From positions 75,437,840 through 75,501,839 of the forward strand of contig CM072812.1 of assembly GCA_037013495.1 (NCBI GenBank): DNA of 64,000 nt. Reading direction: 5' to 3'. This document shows, piece by piece, positions 26,061 to 37,401 of this stretch (positions within the stretch are counted from its first letter, which is position 1; each line of letters starts with the position of its first letter). The position numbers and the translations under genes are program-made. Below the pieces are notes generated by a model that saw only the letters and a program-made list of their open reading frames with translations, made no database searches and was not told the origin of the DNA. This DNA comes from Hippophae tibetana. Lineage: Eukaryota > Streptophyta > Magnoliopsida > Rosales > Elaeagnaceae.

Positions 26061-26590
26061 CAATATCTGGGTGAATTTCCAAAATGTATAGTCAATATAT
26101 CTATATGTGTGTGGATGTCTATAATAAATCCCTTATCCTTATTTATAAATTTTTAAATAACTTTAATCTTTTTTTGTGTGTAAGTTTCATTTTTTTTATA
26201 ATGTACCCTAATTTTTAACCTAATTCTTCTTTTGATGAATAATTCAATAACTGAACAAAAAGATAAATTTTGGTTATACTTCAGAATAAAAAGGAAAAAA
26301 TTATTGAAATAAATCTATGCTTGTTGAAGGTGAAGTTGCATCGTGTATCCTCAATTAATGCAACCTCTTATACTCTTCAATTATCAAATTAAGAGTAACA
26401 AATAAATGATGAAAGATTAGAAAATTTGTAAGGGGTCTAGCTCGCGAAAAAAGTCATGTTGTTAAATTTATTTAAAAAGAGGTGTTTATCATATTGAAAA
26501 CAAAATTAATGTATTTTATAGAATATATATATATATATATGTTTTTTTATTATTAGAGTATTATACTACCTAATATAACTTTCTAAATAT

Positions 26591-26815
26591 TTGTTCGAGT
26601 CTCAATAAGAAAGCTAATTCTTACTATTCATATGTTATGATATGAATATGCTACGCCAATTCGTTATGTATAGATTATCAGATTTCATTGATATAAAACC
26701 AATTCCATTAGACTTATTGAAAGGTCATATTGGCACGAATCCAGTAGGAATTGAAACTACGAATTCGCCTATTATGAGTTAGGCGCTTTAATCATTCAGC
26801 TATGGATTCTTAGCT
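26591..26815 (-). other. Nuclear plastid DNA insertion (NUPT) around trnI-CAU
   Basis: Read on the minus strand this follows the plastid inverted-repeat segment downstream of trnI-CAU toward ycf2. The tRNA is followed by CAATAAGTCTAATGGAATTGG, then ACATAACGAATTGGCG, CATATTCATATCATAACATA and CTTATTGAGACTCGAAC, in the order I recall from chloroplast genomes. The many small differences from typical plastid sequence indicate an old transfer. Ends are approximate. Confidence 0.8.
26737..26809 (-). pseudogene. trnI-CAU: Plastid-derived trnI-CAU pseudogene
   Basis: A 73-nt minus-strand copy of the plastid isoleucine tRNA whose CAU anticodon is normally modified to read AUA. Recognisable parts are GGCTGAATGGTTAAAGCGCC-like D-arm sequence, AACTCATAAT around the anticodon, and GTTTCAATTCC in the T arm. 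Several positions differ from the usual plastid gene, including acceptor-stem bases, and it lies in nuclear DNA away from a plastid context. It is therefore called a pseudogene. I cannot exclude that some differences already existed in the plastid donor. Confidence 0.82.
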
Positions 26816-27096
26816 AGGATCCTTATACATGATGAAAAAACAACTTTCAATTGAATTAAAATCTTTAGGGTAGATCAATGTGTAAGTCCATTTATACTTT
26901 GTGTCAGCGTATTGGATTCTTATATGCGAAACAAGGTGTCTATTTATTTTACTTAGTGTTTTGTCTCCCTCTACGTAAACTTGGTTACTATAGATCAATA
27001 ATTCATACACAAACACAGTTAGGAACACTATGATTGAAAGCATATTTTTCACAAACCATGGGGTTGGTTATTTAGTTGTATTCTAGGTCGCGAGTG

Positions 27097-28157
27097 TCAG
27101 AATTTGGTTTGTTTTGGGTATGGGTATTTATAAAAATAACTCAACAATTTTTGAAACAAAAATTATGATTTTTGGAACCTTGACAAGGGGCCTCGCCATA
27201 CCCTTGACGAGGTGGTTAGTGAGATCTATAACAAGGACCACGGGGAGGTGGCCCGACCGTTAGGTTTCTTTTCTCTTTACCCATGTTTTTAGTACCAAAA
27301 CTCTGCCAAAATTTGCATTGAGAATTACATTTGTTTCACAAATTATTTTTGGAGCGCTTACGTTATTTACCTCAATGTTTTTGGAAAAATAAAGTGTTTG
27401 AGTGTTGAGTTCAAGACTATTCTATTTTCTATGTCAGACACAACATTGAGAGTTTGGGCTGGTTATTGAGCTGAGATATCAAATCTTTGACTATATGCAT
27501 ACAAGGTTTAATTGTGTATCTCTTGTACATATGAGTTTTGTGGTGGATTATATATCCCTGGTTAATTATCAGTGACTCATTATTGAGGGTAGTCCTTAAG
27601 GTTTATAGCATTATTCTCTTCTCTTTATTGATCTATGATTTCCAATCACACCACATTAGGTGATGTTGGATTTGGAAGAAATTTAGGTTCGTATGATAGA
27701 CCAAGTTATTACGGAGACAAAAACAAGGGCAGTAAGAGACAATTCGGATAAAGGTCCTGAATGATTGAGATATTTGTGCTTTTATTTCTTTTAGAGTTAC
27801 CATTGTTTATTGTTTAGTGAATTGTTTGCTACCGAATGGTATCCATAAGCAACTCGAGGATTTTACCACATTAATACGGTCTTTATGTGAGTTTACTTCC
27901 TTATATTGCTTATTATGCATGATCTATTATTGTGATAATACAATCTGAGATAAGGTGTATATGTTCCAACATACTAAATCTTAAACTGATTATAAAGCTT
28001 TTCCAATTTGATTTTTACTTATTAAATTGTTTCTCTATACTAATTTTTTTATATACTTTTATGAGATTTTCATATTTACTAATTGCACTATGTGTTTTAT
28101 TTTAGTATTTATTAGTTTGTTTCTTATGAGTATGAACTGGGTCATGGACTCTTTTAA
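27097..28157 (+). mobile_element. Probable 5' LTR region of copia element F
   Basis: Sequence from TGTCAGAATTTGG to just before the primer-binding site TTGGTATCAGAGCC at 28158-28171. The PBS proves that an LTR end lies at about 28157. The LTR start is a guess because no second copy exists in the window. Confidence 0.5.
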
Positions 28158-30640
28158 TTGGTATCAGAGCCTATGCATCCTTTTAGGGCTTAATTGCTCT
28201 GGTGTTGATTTTTTTAACTCATTATCCATATATGCACTTTTGTCTCTAATGGAATTAGGAGAATAAGGTAACATTGGTTGGCCTTCGTTATTCAATGGGC
28301 TAAACTATACCTACTGGAAATCTCAAATGAGGGCCATCTTATGGTCCCTTAGAGACCATTTTGGTTTCTAGCTGAAAATGGTTGGATATATCTAACCAAA
28401 AATTTCCCTAATAATACTTTGATTTCTAAGCCCATGATTTAGTGGATAAAAAAAAGAAAGTAAGGAATCTGAACGAAATATCATGGGACTTTTTGCAATC
28501 ATTAGGGCTATCACACCTAATGAATATCGAAGAATCCAAAATAGTACTACTTCAAAACAAGCATGTGATATTCTGGAAACTACTTATGAAGGTACTTCTC
28601 GAGAATTATAAAGTTGAAAAGAGATTTTGAACTCAGTATCATGCAAGAGGATGAAACCTTTGACAAATTCTATACACAATTTTCAAATATTGTCAATTGT
28701 TCTTACAACTTAGGTAGACCTATTAGATAACAAAAATAGATTGAGAGGATCATCACTAGCCTACCCAATCGATTTCATGTCAAAGATATTGTGCTTAAGT
28801 CTATATGTAAGCCTAGTGAGCTTACAATCAATGAGTTAGTTGATGATCTATAAGTTTTAGAACTGCATCATCTATTGTCAAGACAAGATCAATTTGTTGT
28901 AGAGAAAGGAAAAAGGTTGGCTCTAAATTATACCGTGAGTAGTGGTCCCAATACAAATATGAATGTTATTACTATTAATGATGATCTGATCTTGATGTGG
29001 GAGAAATGGCTTTGCTTACCCACAAATTCACAAGATTTTTTAGAAAGAAAGAACCTTTCTTTAGGGATATTGGAAAAGAAATATCGAGCTTTAAAGGCTT
29101 AAAAGTAGTAAAGGTTGATGAAGACTCAGATAATAATTCTAAGAAACCCAATAAAGGTCATTTAAACATGATTAGATGTTTTGAATGTGAGAAGCCAAGA
29201 AACATTATTACCAATTATTTTTAGAAACAAAAATGCACAAATAAGCATGCTATAAAGGCTTAGGTTACAAATAAGTAGACAGTACCAATAATAATGTTGA
29301 AGATGACACTAACTTTCTTTGCTACAAATAATGTCATTGATCCTGCAATATCCACGTTAAATGCTCAAGATATTACAGCTAAAGATAATGAAGATCAACA
29401 AGATGAGTTGCTTGACTCATGTAACATGTTCCTATTGAAGCACATCAAGTCAGAACAGGCTAAGAAAAAGGCTTTGAAAATTCTAGATGAAAAAGAGCTT
29501 GAGATAAATGCTTTGAAGAAAGCACTTGAAGATAAGAAGTCCTCCATTAATAGTCAACAACATGACTTTACTAATAGGTGTAAGGTTATTTAGAAGAGAT
29601 ATGATGATTTTCAAGAAAAAACGTCCAATGCAAATCATGATTAAATGAAGAAACTGGAGGATCAACTGAAATTTCCCGCCCCAAGTAAAACTATTCAGTT
29701 ATTTTTCAATCATAATCCTTTGATTGATCAGAAGGCCAAAGTTGAATGATTGAAAAAGCATATTATTATCATTGAAATTGCCAAGGAATATTTGGCTTAC
29801 TCTTTCACAGAAAAAGAAGCTTAAGTTGAACAAATTTATGAGAGAGTTGGGATTCTTAACAATTTTACAATGTATTTTGAATCCTTCCTTATAGAAAAAG
29901 AAGATTTGAGTAAAGTCTTAAAGGACACACTTAGTTTTAGTGAGAAGGAATTGGCTTAGTCAACCTTTAATATTAACAAGATGATGAGTGGTTCTAAAAA
30001 TTGAAATGAAATTTTCAATAGTACAAAGACTTTTGGTGACAAACACAAAATTGGGTAAATGAAAGGGTTTCTACTTCAAATTTAACAACTCCTAATTTTG
30101 TGAAATGGACTGCATAAGATTCAAAGTTGAAATCACTTGCTACCACTTCTAAAAGTAAGTCATTTGTTATGTTCCTGCCTATTCCATGAGCAAGGTGAAC
30201 ACCTCACTTAAGGTTGGTCCTTCCCATTACTCTAGTAGTGATATACTACCCCTAAATTCTATTACTTTTACTCTCGAGCATGTCAGACCACACTATGGGA
30301 AATTAACTTCTCATTCTTGTGTGAAAGTTAATATGAGCACTTCTTCTTCCTTTCTTCCACTAATTAATCCTTAAAATCACAGACCTACATTCTCTACCTC
30401 TACTGTTCATGTTTGTTATCTATGTGGCACTACTAGCCACCATGTTAGACAGTTTCTTAAATATGTAAGGAGCATATCTCAAAGCTCTTCGCCTCGCTCT
30501 TCCAGCCCCTATGCCTGGTTGCATTATGCACCTTAGGCACAATGTAGAAAGAAAAAAATATTCTTCAAAAAGTTTGCATAGCTTGATTTATATGGATAAC
30601 TCGACTGGATTTTCTAGAAATTACAAACAAAACAAACCAT
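28158..30640 (+). mobile_element. SIRE-like Ty1/copia gag remnant (element F)
   Basis: After the initiator-Met PBS (28158-28171) comes a gag region: FNGLNYTYWKSQMRAILWSL (about 28290-28350), then segments resembling the gag alpha-helical core, a CFECEKPR-type knuckle (about 29180-29215), a Lys/Glu-rich coiled-coil segment (about 29420-29570) and a second knuckle CYLCGTTSHH (about 30412-30441). This order is that of SIRE/Maximus-type copia gag. The pol region and 3' LTR are not present, so this is a truncated fossil with many breaks. Confidence 0.75.
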
Positions 30641-31319
30641 AAGTTTTATATACTTCTCATTCTCATATGACAAAGAGACTATCTCTTAACTCAATCACCC
30701 TTACAAATTTTTTAAACAGAGAGATGATGTTGGATCATTATTTTTAGATGATCTGATTGGGTTGAACAATTTATTATTTTCTTTCTCATGATTGTAGTCT
30801 TTTTGTATATGACTTTTGTGTATTTTTGATGTATGTCTACTTGTTTATTTGTTTTATCTCTTTTTACTACTTTAAAAATCAAAAGTATTGTGTTTGTAGA
30901 CTTGGCATTCTCTTTCTCTCTCTTACCAAGATATTTCTAAAAATATTTCCATCCAACTCATCATATCCCTCGTTAAGGCACCTCTACACACTTTTTTTAC
31001 ACTCTCGCCAAGCACTTGAGCAAAGGGGTTGGAGATGACTATGACAAGGTGCACCCCAACCTACACATTGACCCCTTAGTACCATTTTATTCACACCTTA
31101 GAATTGTTTCATTCTCTTCTTACTTTACTAGTATCTCCTGCCTTCTATCTCTTTCCAAAAATAGCCCCAAAGCATATTAGGAATGTTAATAATTTGAAGT
31201 GTTTGACCCATTTGTTGAATGTGTATGGAATTGCTGGTACATCCATCAATCTAATCATATTAATATTACACAAATGTGTACTTCTCACAAATTTCAAAAA
31301 ATGGTTATAAAATCTATAT
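30641..31319. other. Unassigned DNA between two element remnants
   Basis: No gene is recognised. It may be further decayed sequence of element F or the target DNA of the minus-strand Athila remnant; nothing in the sequence decides this. Confidence 0.4.
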
Positions 31320-33398
31320 TTCTAAAGAATGTTAACAAAATAGGAAAGAAATGAAACAAAATAAAACCAAATCAAATACAATAATATTACCTACAATGAT
31401 GGGTTGTCATCCATCTCGTGCTTAGTTTAACATCTTAGCAAGACGTATTTGCCATATGGTGCCTAGGTTTATACATCTCTACAGACTCAATGTCTACTAC
31501 TTTATGTCGACATTCTAGATAGGGCTTACATGATGCTCATTGACCTTAAATATTATTTGTGTCTTACGATCTAACAACTCTATTGCAGAATATGAGAATA
31601 ATTGGACAAGTGTGTATGGTCCACTCCATCTTGATTGCAATTTTCATGAAAAAAAATTCAATAAGAGAAATTTCATTCCAAGAAGAAAAGACTTTTGAAT
31701 TAGCCTCTTGTCATAATAGCACTTTGTACGTTCTTTATACAACTTTACATTTTTAGAGGCTTTGTCCCTAACTTCTTCAAGTTCATTGAGTTGGATAAAA
31801 CTTTTCTTTCCAAATTTATCTAAATTGATGTTTAGCTCTTTAATTGCACAATAAGCCTTGTGTTGAAGTTCCACAGGTAAGTAGCATGCTTTCCTAAAGA
31901 TTAACCTATAAGGGTTCGTCCCAATTTTTCTTATTACTTACTTCTACTTGACCGAAATTTTGAGAATGATATGGAATGGCTTATTTTTGTGTGATGTTAT
32001 ACTTCTTCAACATCCCATCTAAAAGTTTATTGTAAAAATGACTTCCACCATCATTAATTATTGTTATAGGCATTCTGAACCTACTAAAAATTGATTCCTT
32101 CAAAAATTCCACAATAACATTAACATAATTAGTTTTAGTGGATATAGCTCTTACCCATATCACATCTTGCACAAAACATATGAGTATCTTTCAGTAGGCC
32201 CCCGAAATGAAATCATTAAATTAAAGACTTTTTTGTTAATGGTGTAGTGGAGGTAATCATGTAGTTAATCCTATTTTTGCTTTGTCAACTTCAATTCCTT
32301 TGTTACAAATCACATGTTCTAAAATGATCCCCTATTGTACCATAAAATGAATTTTTTTCCAACTAAGTGTCAGGCTACATTCAATGCAACATTTTAAAAT
32401 TAAAGTTAATTCAAGTAATCATCAAATGAGATTCTAATGAGAAAAATCATCCATAAATACCTCAATGAATTTTTTCACCATGTTTGAGAAGATTGATATC
32501 ATGCATCTCTGAAATGTGATGGGGGTATTTCATAACCCAAATGGCATCCTTCTAAAGAAAATATGTCAATTCTCGTAATCTTTTGGTGCGATAGGTACAT
32601 GATAATAACTTAAAAGACCATCTAGAAAACAGACAAATTCTTGTCCACCTAGTCTTTCTCGCATTTGATCAATAAATGGAAGGGGAAAGTGATCTTTTTT
32701 TGTATACAAATTCAATTTCTTGAAATCTATACACATCCTCCATCTAGTGATTGTTCAAGTGAGCACCAGTTCATACTTATCATTTTTCACAACCGTAGTA
32801 CCAAATTTCTTTGGTACCACATCCACTGGACTAACCCACCTACTATCAACAATTGGGTAAATGATTCCTACTTCTAGGAGTTAAAGGATTTCTTATTTAA
32901 CCACCTCTTATATGATTGGGTTAAGCTTTCTTTGTGCCTTTCTAACCGATATAGCACCATCCTTAAGATTGATCTTATGTATATACATAGTTGGACTAAT
33001 GCCTTTAATATCCTTGATATTCCAACCTATAACCTTTCTAAAATTCATAAGCACCTTAAGAAGTTCAATTTTTTGGGTTTTGATCAAAGAGGAGGAAATG
33101 ATAACTAGATAAATTTCTTCTTCTCCAAAAAACACATAATTAAGATGCTTAGGTAAATCTTTAAGTTCTAAGTTAGGTGGAATGGCCTTTTTTTTCAGAT
33201 AAGGCCTTAGGTAGATCAAAAGGTGTACTTGATTTTTCTATTAGTTTAACATTATCTACTACATCATGGTACCCCTTAGTCTCCTCATCTAAATCCTCTT
33301 CTTGTTTTTTAAATGTTAAAGAAATTTTTAGTTTATTCTCCATTCTATTATGCATAAAAGTGTTACGTATAAGTGTATCAATTGAAGCAACATTAATA
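31320..33398 (-). mobile_element. Athila-like pol remnant A3 with internal deletion
   Basis: On the minus strand: protease-RT linker (about 33398-33170, EEDLDEETKGYHDVV), start of RT (about 33219-32300, containing DLPKHLNYVFFGEEE), then integrase core (about 32190-31981, SRFRMPITIINDGGSHF) and integrase C-terminal part (about 31874-31640). The RNase H and N-terminal integrase portions seen in A1 and A2 are absent. The post-pol motif (reverse of GATGGATGACAACCCATC) lies near 31395-31412. Protein-level similarity to A1/A2 is clear but more diverged; the remnant is old, with many breaks. Confidence 0.82.
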
Positions 33399-33620
33399 AG
33401 TGCTCAAAAGCACTTAATATATTGTGATTTTATGCATGTTTAATGATTAAATATATTTTTATTTGCTTAGTTTTACTACCAATGCACGCAAATATATCTT
33501 TTTAGGATCACAAGTATATTTTGTTATTTTTCAAGTATTTCTTGTATTTAATTGATTTAACTTGAAGAAATATACTTGAACCACTTCATTACAACTATTG
33601 GAGATTAAAAAAATAACATA
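33392..33620 (+). repeat. Athila-A-like LTR start fragment, plus orientation
   Basis: AAGTGCTCAAAAGCACTTAA followed by GATTTTATGCATG resembles the first part of the A-family LTR (57384 onward: AGTGCTCAAAAAGCACTAAA, GATTTTATGTACATT). It abuts remnant A3 but in the opposite orientation. Confidence 0.65.
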
Positions 33621-36600
33621 TGTAAAATGTTTGGACATATGGACTAGCCTAGTGCCTGACTTATTCAAACCACTCAAGAAAAGTCATCAACTCAAGCTGG
33701 GAGGCGAAACATCCCAAATTTCCTACCTGTAGACCAACCCAAGCTCAATAATCAGCTCGAGCTTAGTAATCAAACCAAGCCTATAAACAGATCGAGCCTA
33801 TAAGTAGATCAAGTCATAAGACAGATTAACTTAGAATGCATCAACAAGTGAGAGGTTAATTTTAAGGAATTGAATCCCCTATATAGTTGACCACCAGATC
33901 GAGTTAGGATCGACCTCGACCCATAATATGTTATACTTTATACCAGTTATACCCCTCTGACATGTAAATATATGTACACATTATGTAATTGATATTTGTA
34001 TCTATAATGTTCTATAAATAGATGGAGCTCTTATTGGATCAACATATTAAGCCAATTATCTTAACTTCTCTTTAAGTTCTATCTCTAGAAACTGGTTGAA
34101 CCCTAACATTTTGGAGTACACCGTGAGGCTCAGATTCTAAGGTCGAGCGTAAGTTTCTGACCTCATATTTTTTGGGTTTCACCTACTTTCTTGAGAGAAA
34201 CTTGGAAATCCAATCGTGTTCCACTCACTAACTATAAATACTTGGCACACATTACCATGGTTGGAACTTGCATTGGAAGATGATCGAGATTGCCTAACTA
34301 TGAAGCAATGACAAATGAGAGAAATACCTCAGTAGCTCTCAATGAAACTAGAGTAGAAGATAACGTATACTAACAAGAGTTGGCTTACCAACTCCTCTAT
34401 TTGAGAAAAGAGTTTGAGAAGACAAGAAGAAAAAACAAGTCGATATGCTCCCAGACAAGGGGAAGGACCTCAGATGACCAAATAATTGATCCGACCAATG
34501 GAAATATAGCTAGGTGTAGCCAACCTGAGCCTTAACAAGCTGAACATGAAGATGAAGGGAACCCCTTCTCTAGCTCGATGAGGCCTAGTGATGAATAATG
34601 GATTCAAGAAAGAAAAGGCTAGGAGGCACAATTCCAGGTGCTAGAGAAGACAAATAAGAGGCAAGATCCAGCTTTGAAGGTGGAAAATGAGAAACATAAG
34701 AAGGGAAAAACCCTTTATGATGTGAACATAGATTGTGAGCAACTATGCATCTCTCTCTTTTCTGATGTAATAGAGACTAATGTACCATCAACTAAGTTTA
34801 ATGCCCCTAAATTCTTTGATTATTTTGGGACAAAAGAACCGGTAACACATGTTCAACACTTTCGGAAAGCCATGGCTTCTATGAGTCTCACCTAGGGATA
34901 GAAAGACGCCATGATATGCAAGTTGTTTATCTCTACCCTATGCGAAGATAGGCAAAAATGGTTCAACAACTTGGCCCCTAGATTCATAACCTTTTTCCCA
35001 TAATTCTCTAGGTCATCCATCACAAACTACTCCTGTAACAAACCTTTGAGAAAGGAGTCTCACCATTTTTCTCAATTATTCATAGGAGATGGGAATACAT
35101 GAAACAGTTCAAATAAGAGAAATTGGAGATCTCTGACTGCCCCATTTCTATTGCTATAGAGGCATTCAGGTGAGGTCTACTGAAGAACTCTAACCTATTC
35201 ATGGAGCTAACTAAGATAGTGCCTCGCACCTTAGAAGAAGCATATGAGGAGGTGAGAAAGTTTTTCAACCTCGAGGGGAGCTAGGTCTAGTCAAAAGCAT
35301 TCAAATTGGTGTAAAAATGGTGCTAGATAAAGAAAAAAAGAGGATGAGCCCAGACAAGGCATATCAAAATAACAAAAACAAATGTTTTGTACCAAGTAAC
35401 TGGAAGGTCGGGCAATAGCCAAGAAATAGAGGACCTTGAAGGAGGTCACTCTCCTTTTTAAGGGGCCACTCTTGAGGGTTGAGCTAGCTTAATCTGTAAG
35501 GAGAATAGAGGATGATCTCAATGTCAGATGGCCATTAAAGATGAAATCTCCCCTTAAAGACACGTCTAAATGGTATGGTTTCCACAAAGATGCGAGCCAT
35601 GAAACAAAAGACTGGATACACATAAAAAAAGAAGGTGGAGAAGTTGATAGCCAAGGGATATCTAAATGACTTTATTATGGAGGACCAATAAACATGTTAG
35701 GTAGTAGTAGGGAGGGCTTGGGGTCAACAGGATCTCCAATAACTTATGCAAATGATTAAGGGAGCAGCATAATGTCCCCATGTATACGTCTTGGATAAGG
35801 CAAGACCTCTAGTAGAAATCATTTTTAGTGAGAACGTCGAGACCTCATCCTATCATGAGGACCCTTTAGTAATAACTTTGAGGATCGAATCTTATGATGT
35901 CTTCCAAATAATGATCAACATGAGAAGTTCAGTAGATCTCCTTTTTTACCACAACCATGGCACAAGAGTAAAGGATTCTGATATTGTTAATATAGAGCTC
36001 CTTCCCATATGATTCAACAGTAGCACCATCTATGCAAAAGGAATGGTGGTTTTGCTTGTCAAGGCAAAAAGGGTAATAATAATGACCAATTTTGTGATAT
36101 TGAAGTCCTTGCGCATTACAACACCATCATAGGAAGCCCATGGATACATAAAATGAGGGAAGTTTCGTCCACTTTTCACCAGGTGATCAAATTCCCCACT
36201 ATCGAGGGTCCCAAAGAGGTAAGGGGAGATCAAGAAAAGGCCAAAAGTTGTTATAATTCCACTATGAAATGGATTGCCTCCAAATAGCAATCACCAAGGG
36301 TCTCCCTCAAAGGGGACCAAGGAGCAAAGGCCTGACAAGGTCAATCTACCTAAATAAAGTGAAAGACCTTTCAATGGATTTTGAGGGCAAGAACCACCCC
36401 TTAAAAATGGGTGAGGATTTGATGATAAATCTTGAGGAGAAACTCTCATAGTTCCTCAGATTTCATATAGATGTCTTTGCATGGTCTCCAATAGACATGT
36501 CAAGAATTGATCCAAAAGTCATAACCCACCAACTGAATGTCAACCCAGAAGCTAGACCCATTCAGTAAAGGAAAAGAAAATTCCCCAAAAAGAAGAACAA

Positions 36601-37017
36601 GTTGATCAAACACCATGTGGCTGCCCTTAAAGAGGATGGGGTCATCAGGGAGGTCAATTATCCTTTATGGCTTTCAAATGTGGTACTTGTAAAGAAAACA
36701 TGTGTGTTATATCATATTTGTGTGGCCTTTATAGATCTAAACGAGGCATGTCACAAGGAGTGATTCCCCATTTTAAGTATTGATCAGCTAGTAAACGCAT
36801 CTTCCGAGTTTGGGTTGATGATTTTTTGGACACATACTCCAGATACCACCAAATTAAAATGAACCCTAAGGATGAGGAGAAAAATTCTTTCATCGTAGAG
36901 GAAGGAACATTCTACTACATAAGGATGCCATTTCAATTAAAAAATGCAGGTGCTACATATCAACATCTAGTTAACAAAATGTTCGAAAAGTTGTTAAGGA
37001 TGAATCTGGAAGCATAT
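33621..37017 (+). mobile_element. Tat-like Ty3/gypsy element B, 5' part
   Basis: The LTR (start uncertain, near 33620) has a TATA region TCTATAAATAGATG near 34013 and ends at CCCTAACA (34108). It is followed by TTTTGGAGTACACCGTGAGG (34109-34128), a decayed TTTGGCGCCCACCGTGGGG-type PBS common in plant Tat elements. Parts: gag (about 34638-35290), gag C-terminal YGFHKDASHETKDW (about 35578-35619), protease (about 35791-35960, DPLVITLRIESYDV) and RT (about 36600-37017, ending in LKNAGATYQHLVNKMF then EAY). Pol stops at 37017, where element A1 is inserted, and resumes at 62263. The coding part has many breaks. Confidence 0.85.
37013..37017. repeat. Target duplication CATAT, left of element A1
   Basis: CATAT at 37013-37017 is repeated exactly at 62263-62267, next to the outer TG and CA ends of A1. 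Both copies lie in the same RT motif of element B (A-Y then Y-V-D-D-M). Confidence 0.93.
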
Positions 37018-37401
37018 TGATGAGCAAAACCAGCATCGTCGATCCTGCCAATACTTTGGTTTTATATTTATAAAACTCTCGCAAGTGCACGAATCATTTC
37101 ATAGAAAATGATAAGTATACTCCCAAGGTCGATCTAAGGAAGGAATATATGTGATTCTTAATTTATTATTCAACCTTTTAAAAAAGAAATTAATTCCCAA
37201 AATATCGTGAGAGGATGTTTAGGATTTAATTTCATTTTTAAAAGTTTGAATAATAAATTAAAATCCACATATATTCTTTCCTTAGATCGACCTTGAGAGT
37301 ATACTTATCATTTTCTATGAAATGATTTGTGCACTTGCGAGAGTTTTATAAATATAAAACCAAAATATTAGCAGGATCGGTGATGTCGGTTTTGCTCATC
37401 A
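37018..37401. repeat. Palindromic 5' end of A1: inverted LTR end joined to LTR end
   Basis: 37018-37197 is the minus-orientation end of the A LTR (TGATGAGCAAAACC, then CTCGCAAGTGCACGAATCA). 37198-37401 is the plus-orientation end (TGTGCACTTGCGAGAGT, then GTTTTGCTCATCA) leading into the PBS. The two arms are reverse complements over about 180 bp with scattered differences. Confidence 0.88.

Larger units (their letters stand above)
23997..26590. other. AT-rich intergenic DNA, mostly unassigned
   Basis: No gene is supported. It contains a possible SINE head (24218-24290) and a direct repeat of about 145 bp (25461-25607 and 25921-26060), listed separately. Otherwise it is A/T-rich low-complexity sequence. 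Confidence 0.5.

Noticed and set aside
26810-27052. 80-residue minus-strand frame with a hydrophobic N-terminus, next to the plastid insertion
   Set aside because: A signal-peptide-like start is visible, but I recognise no family, splice partners or promoter; not supported as a gene.
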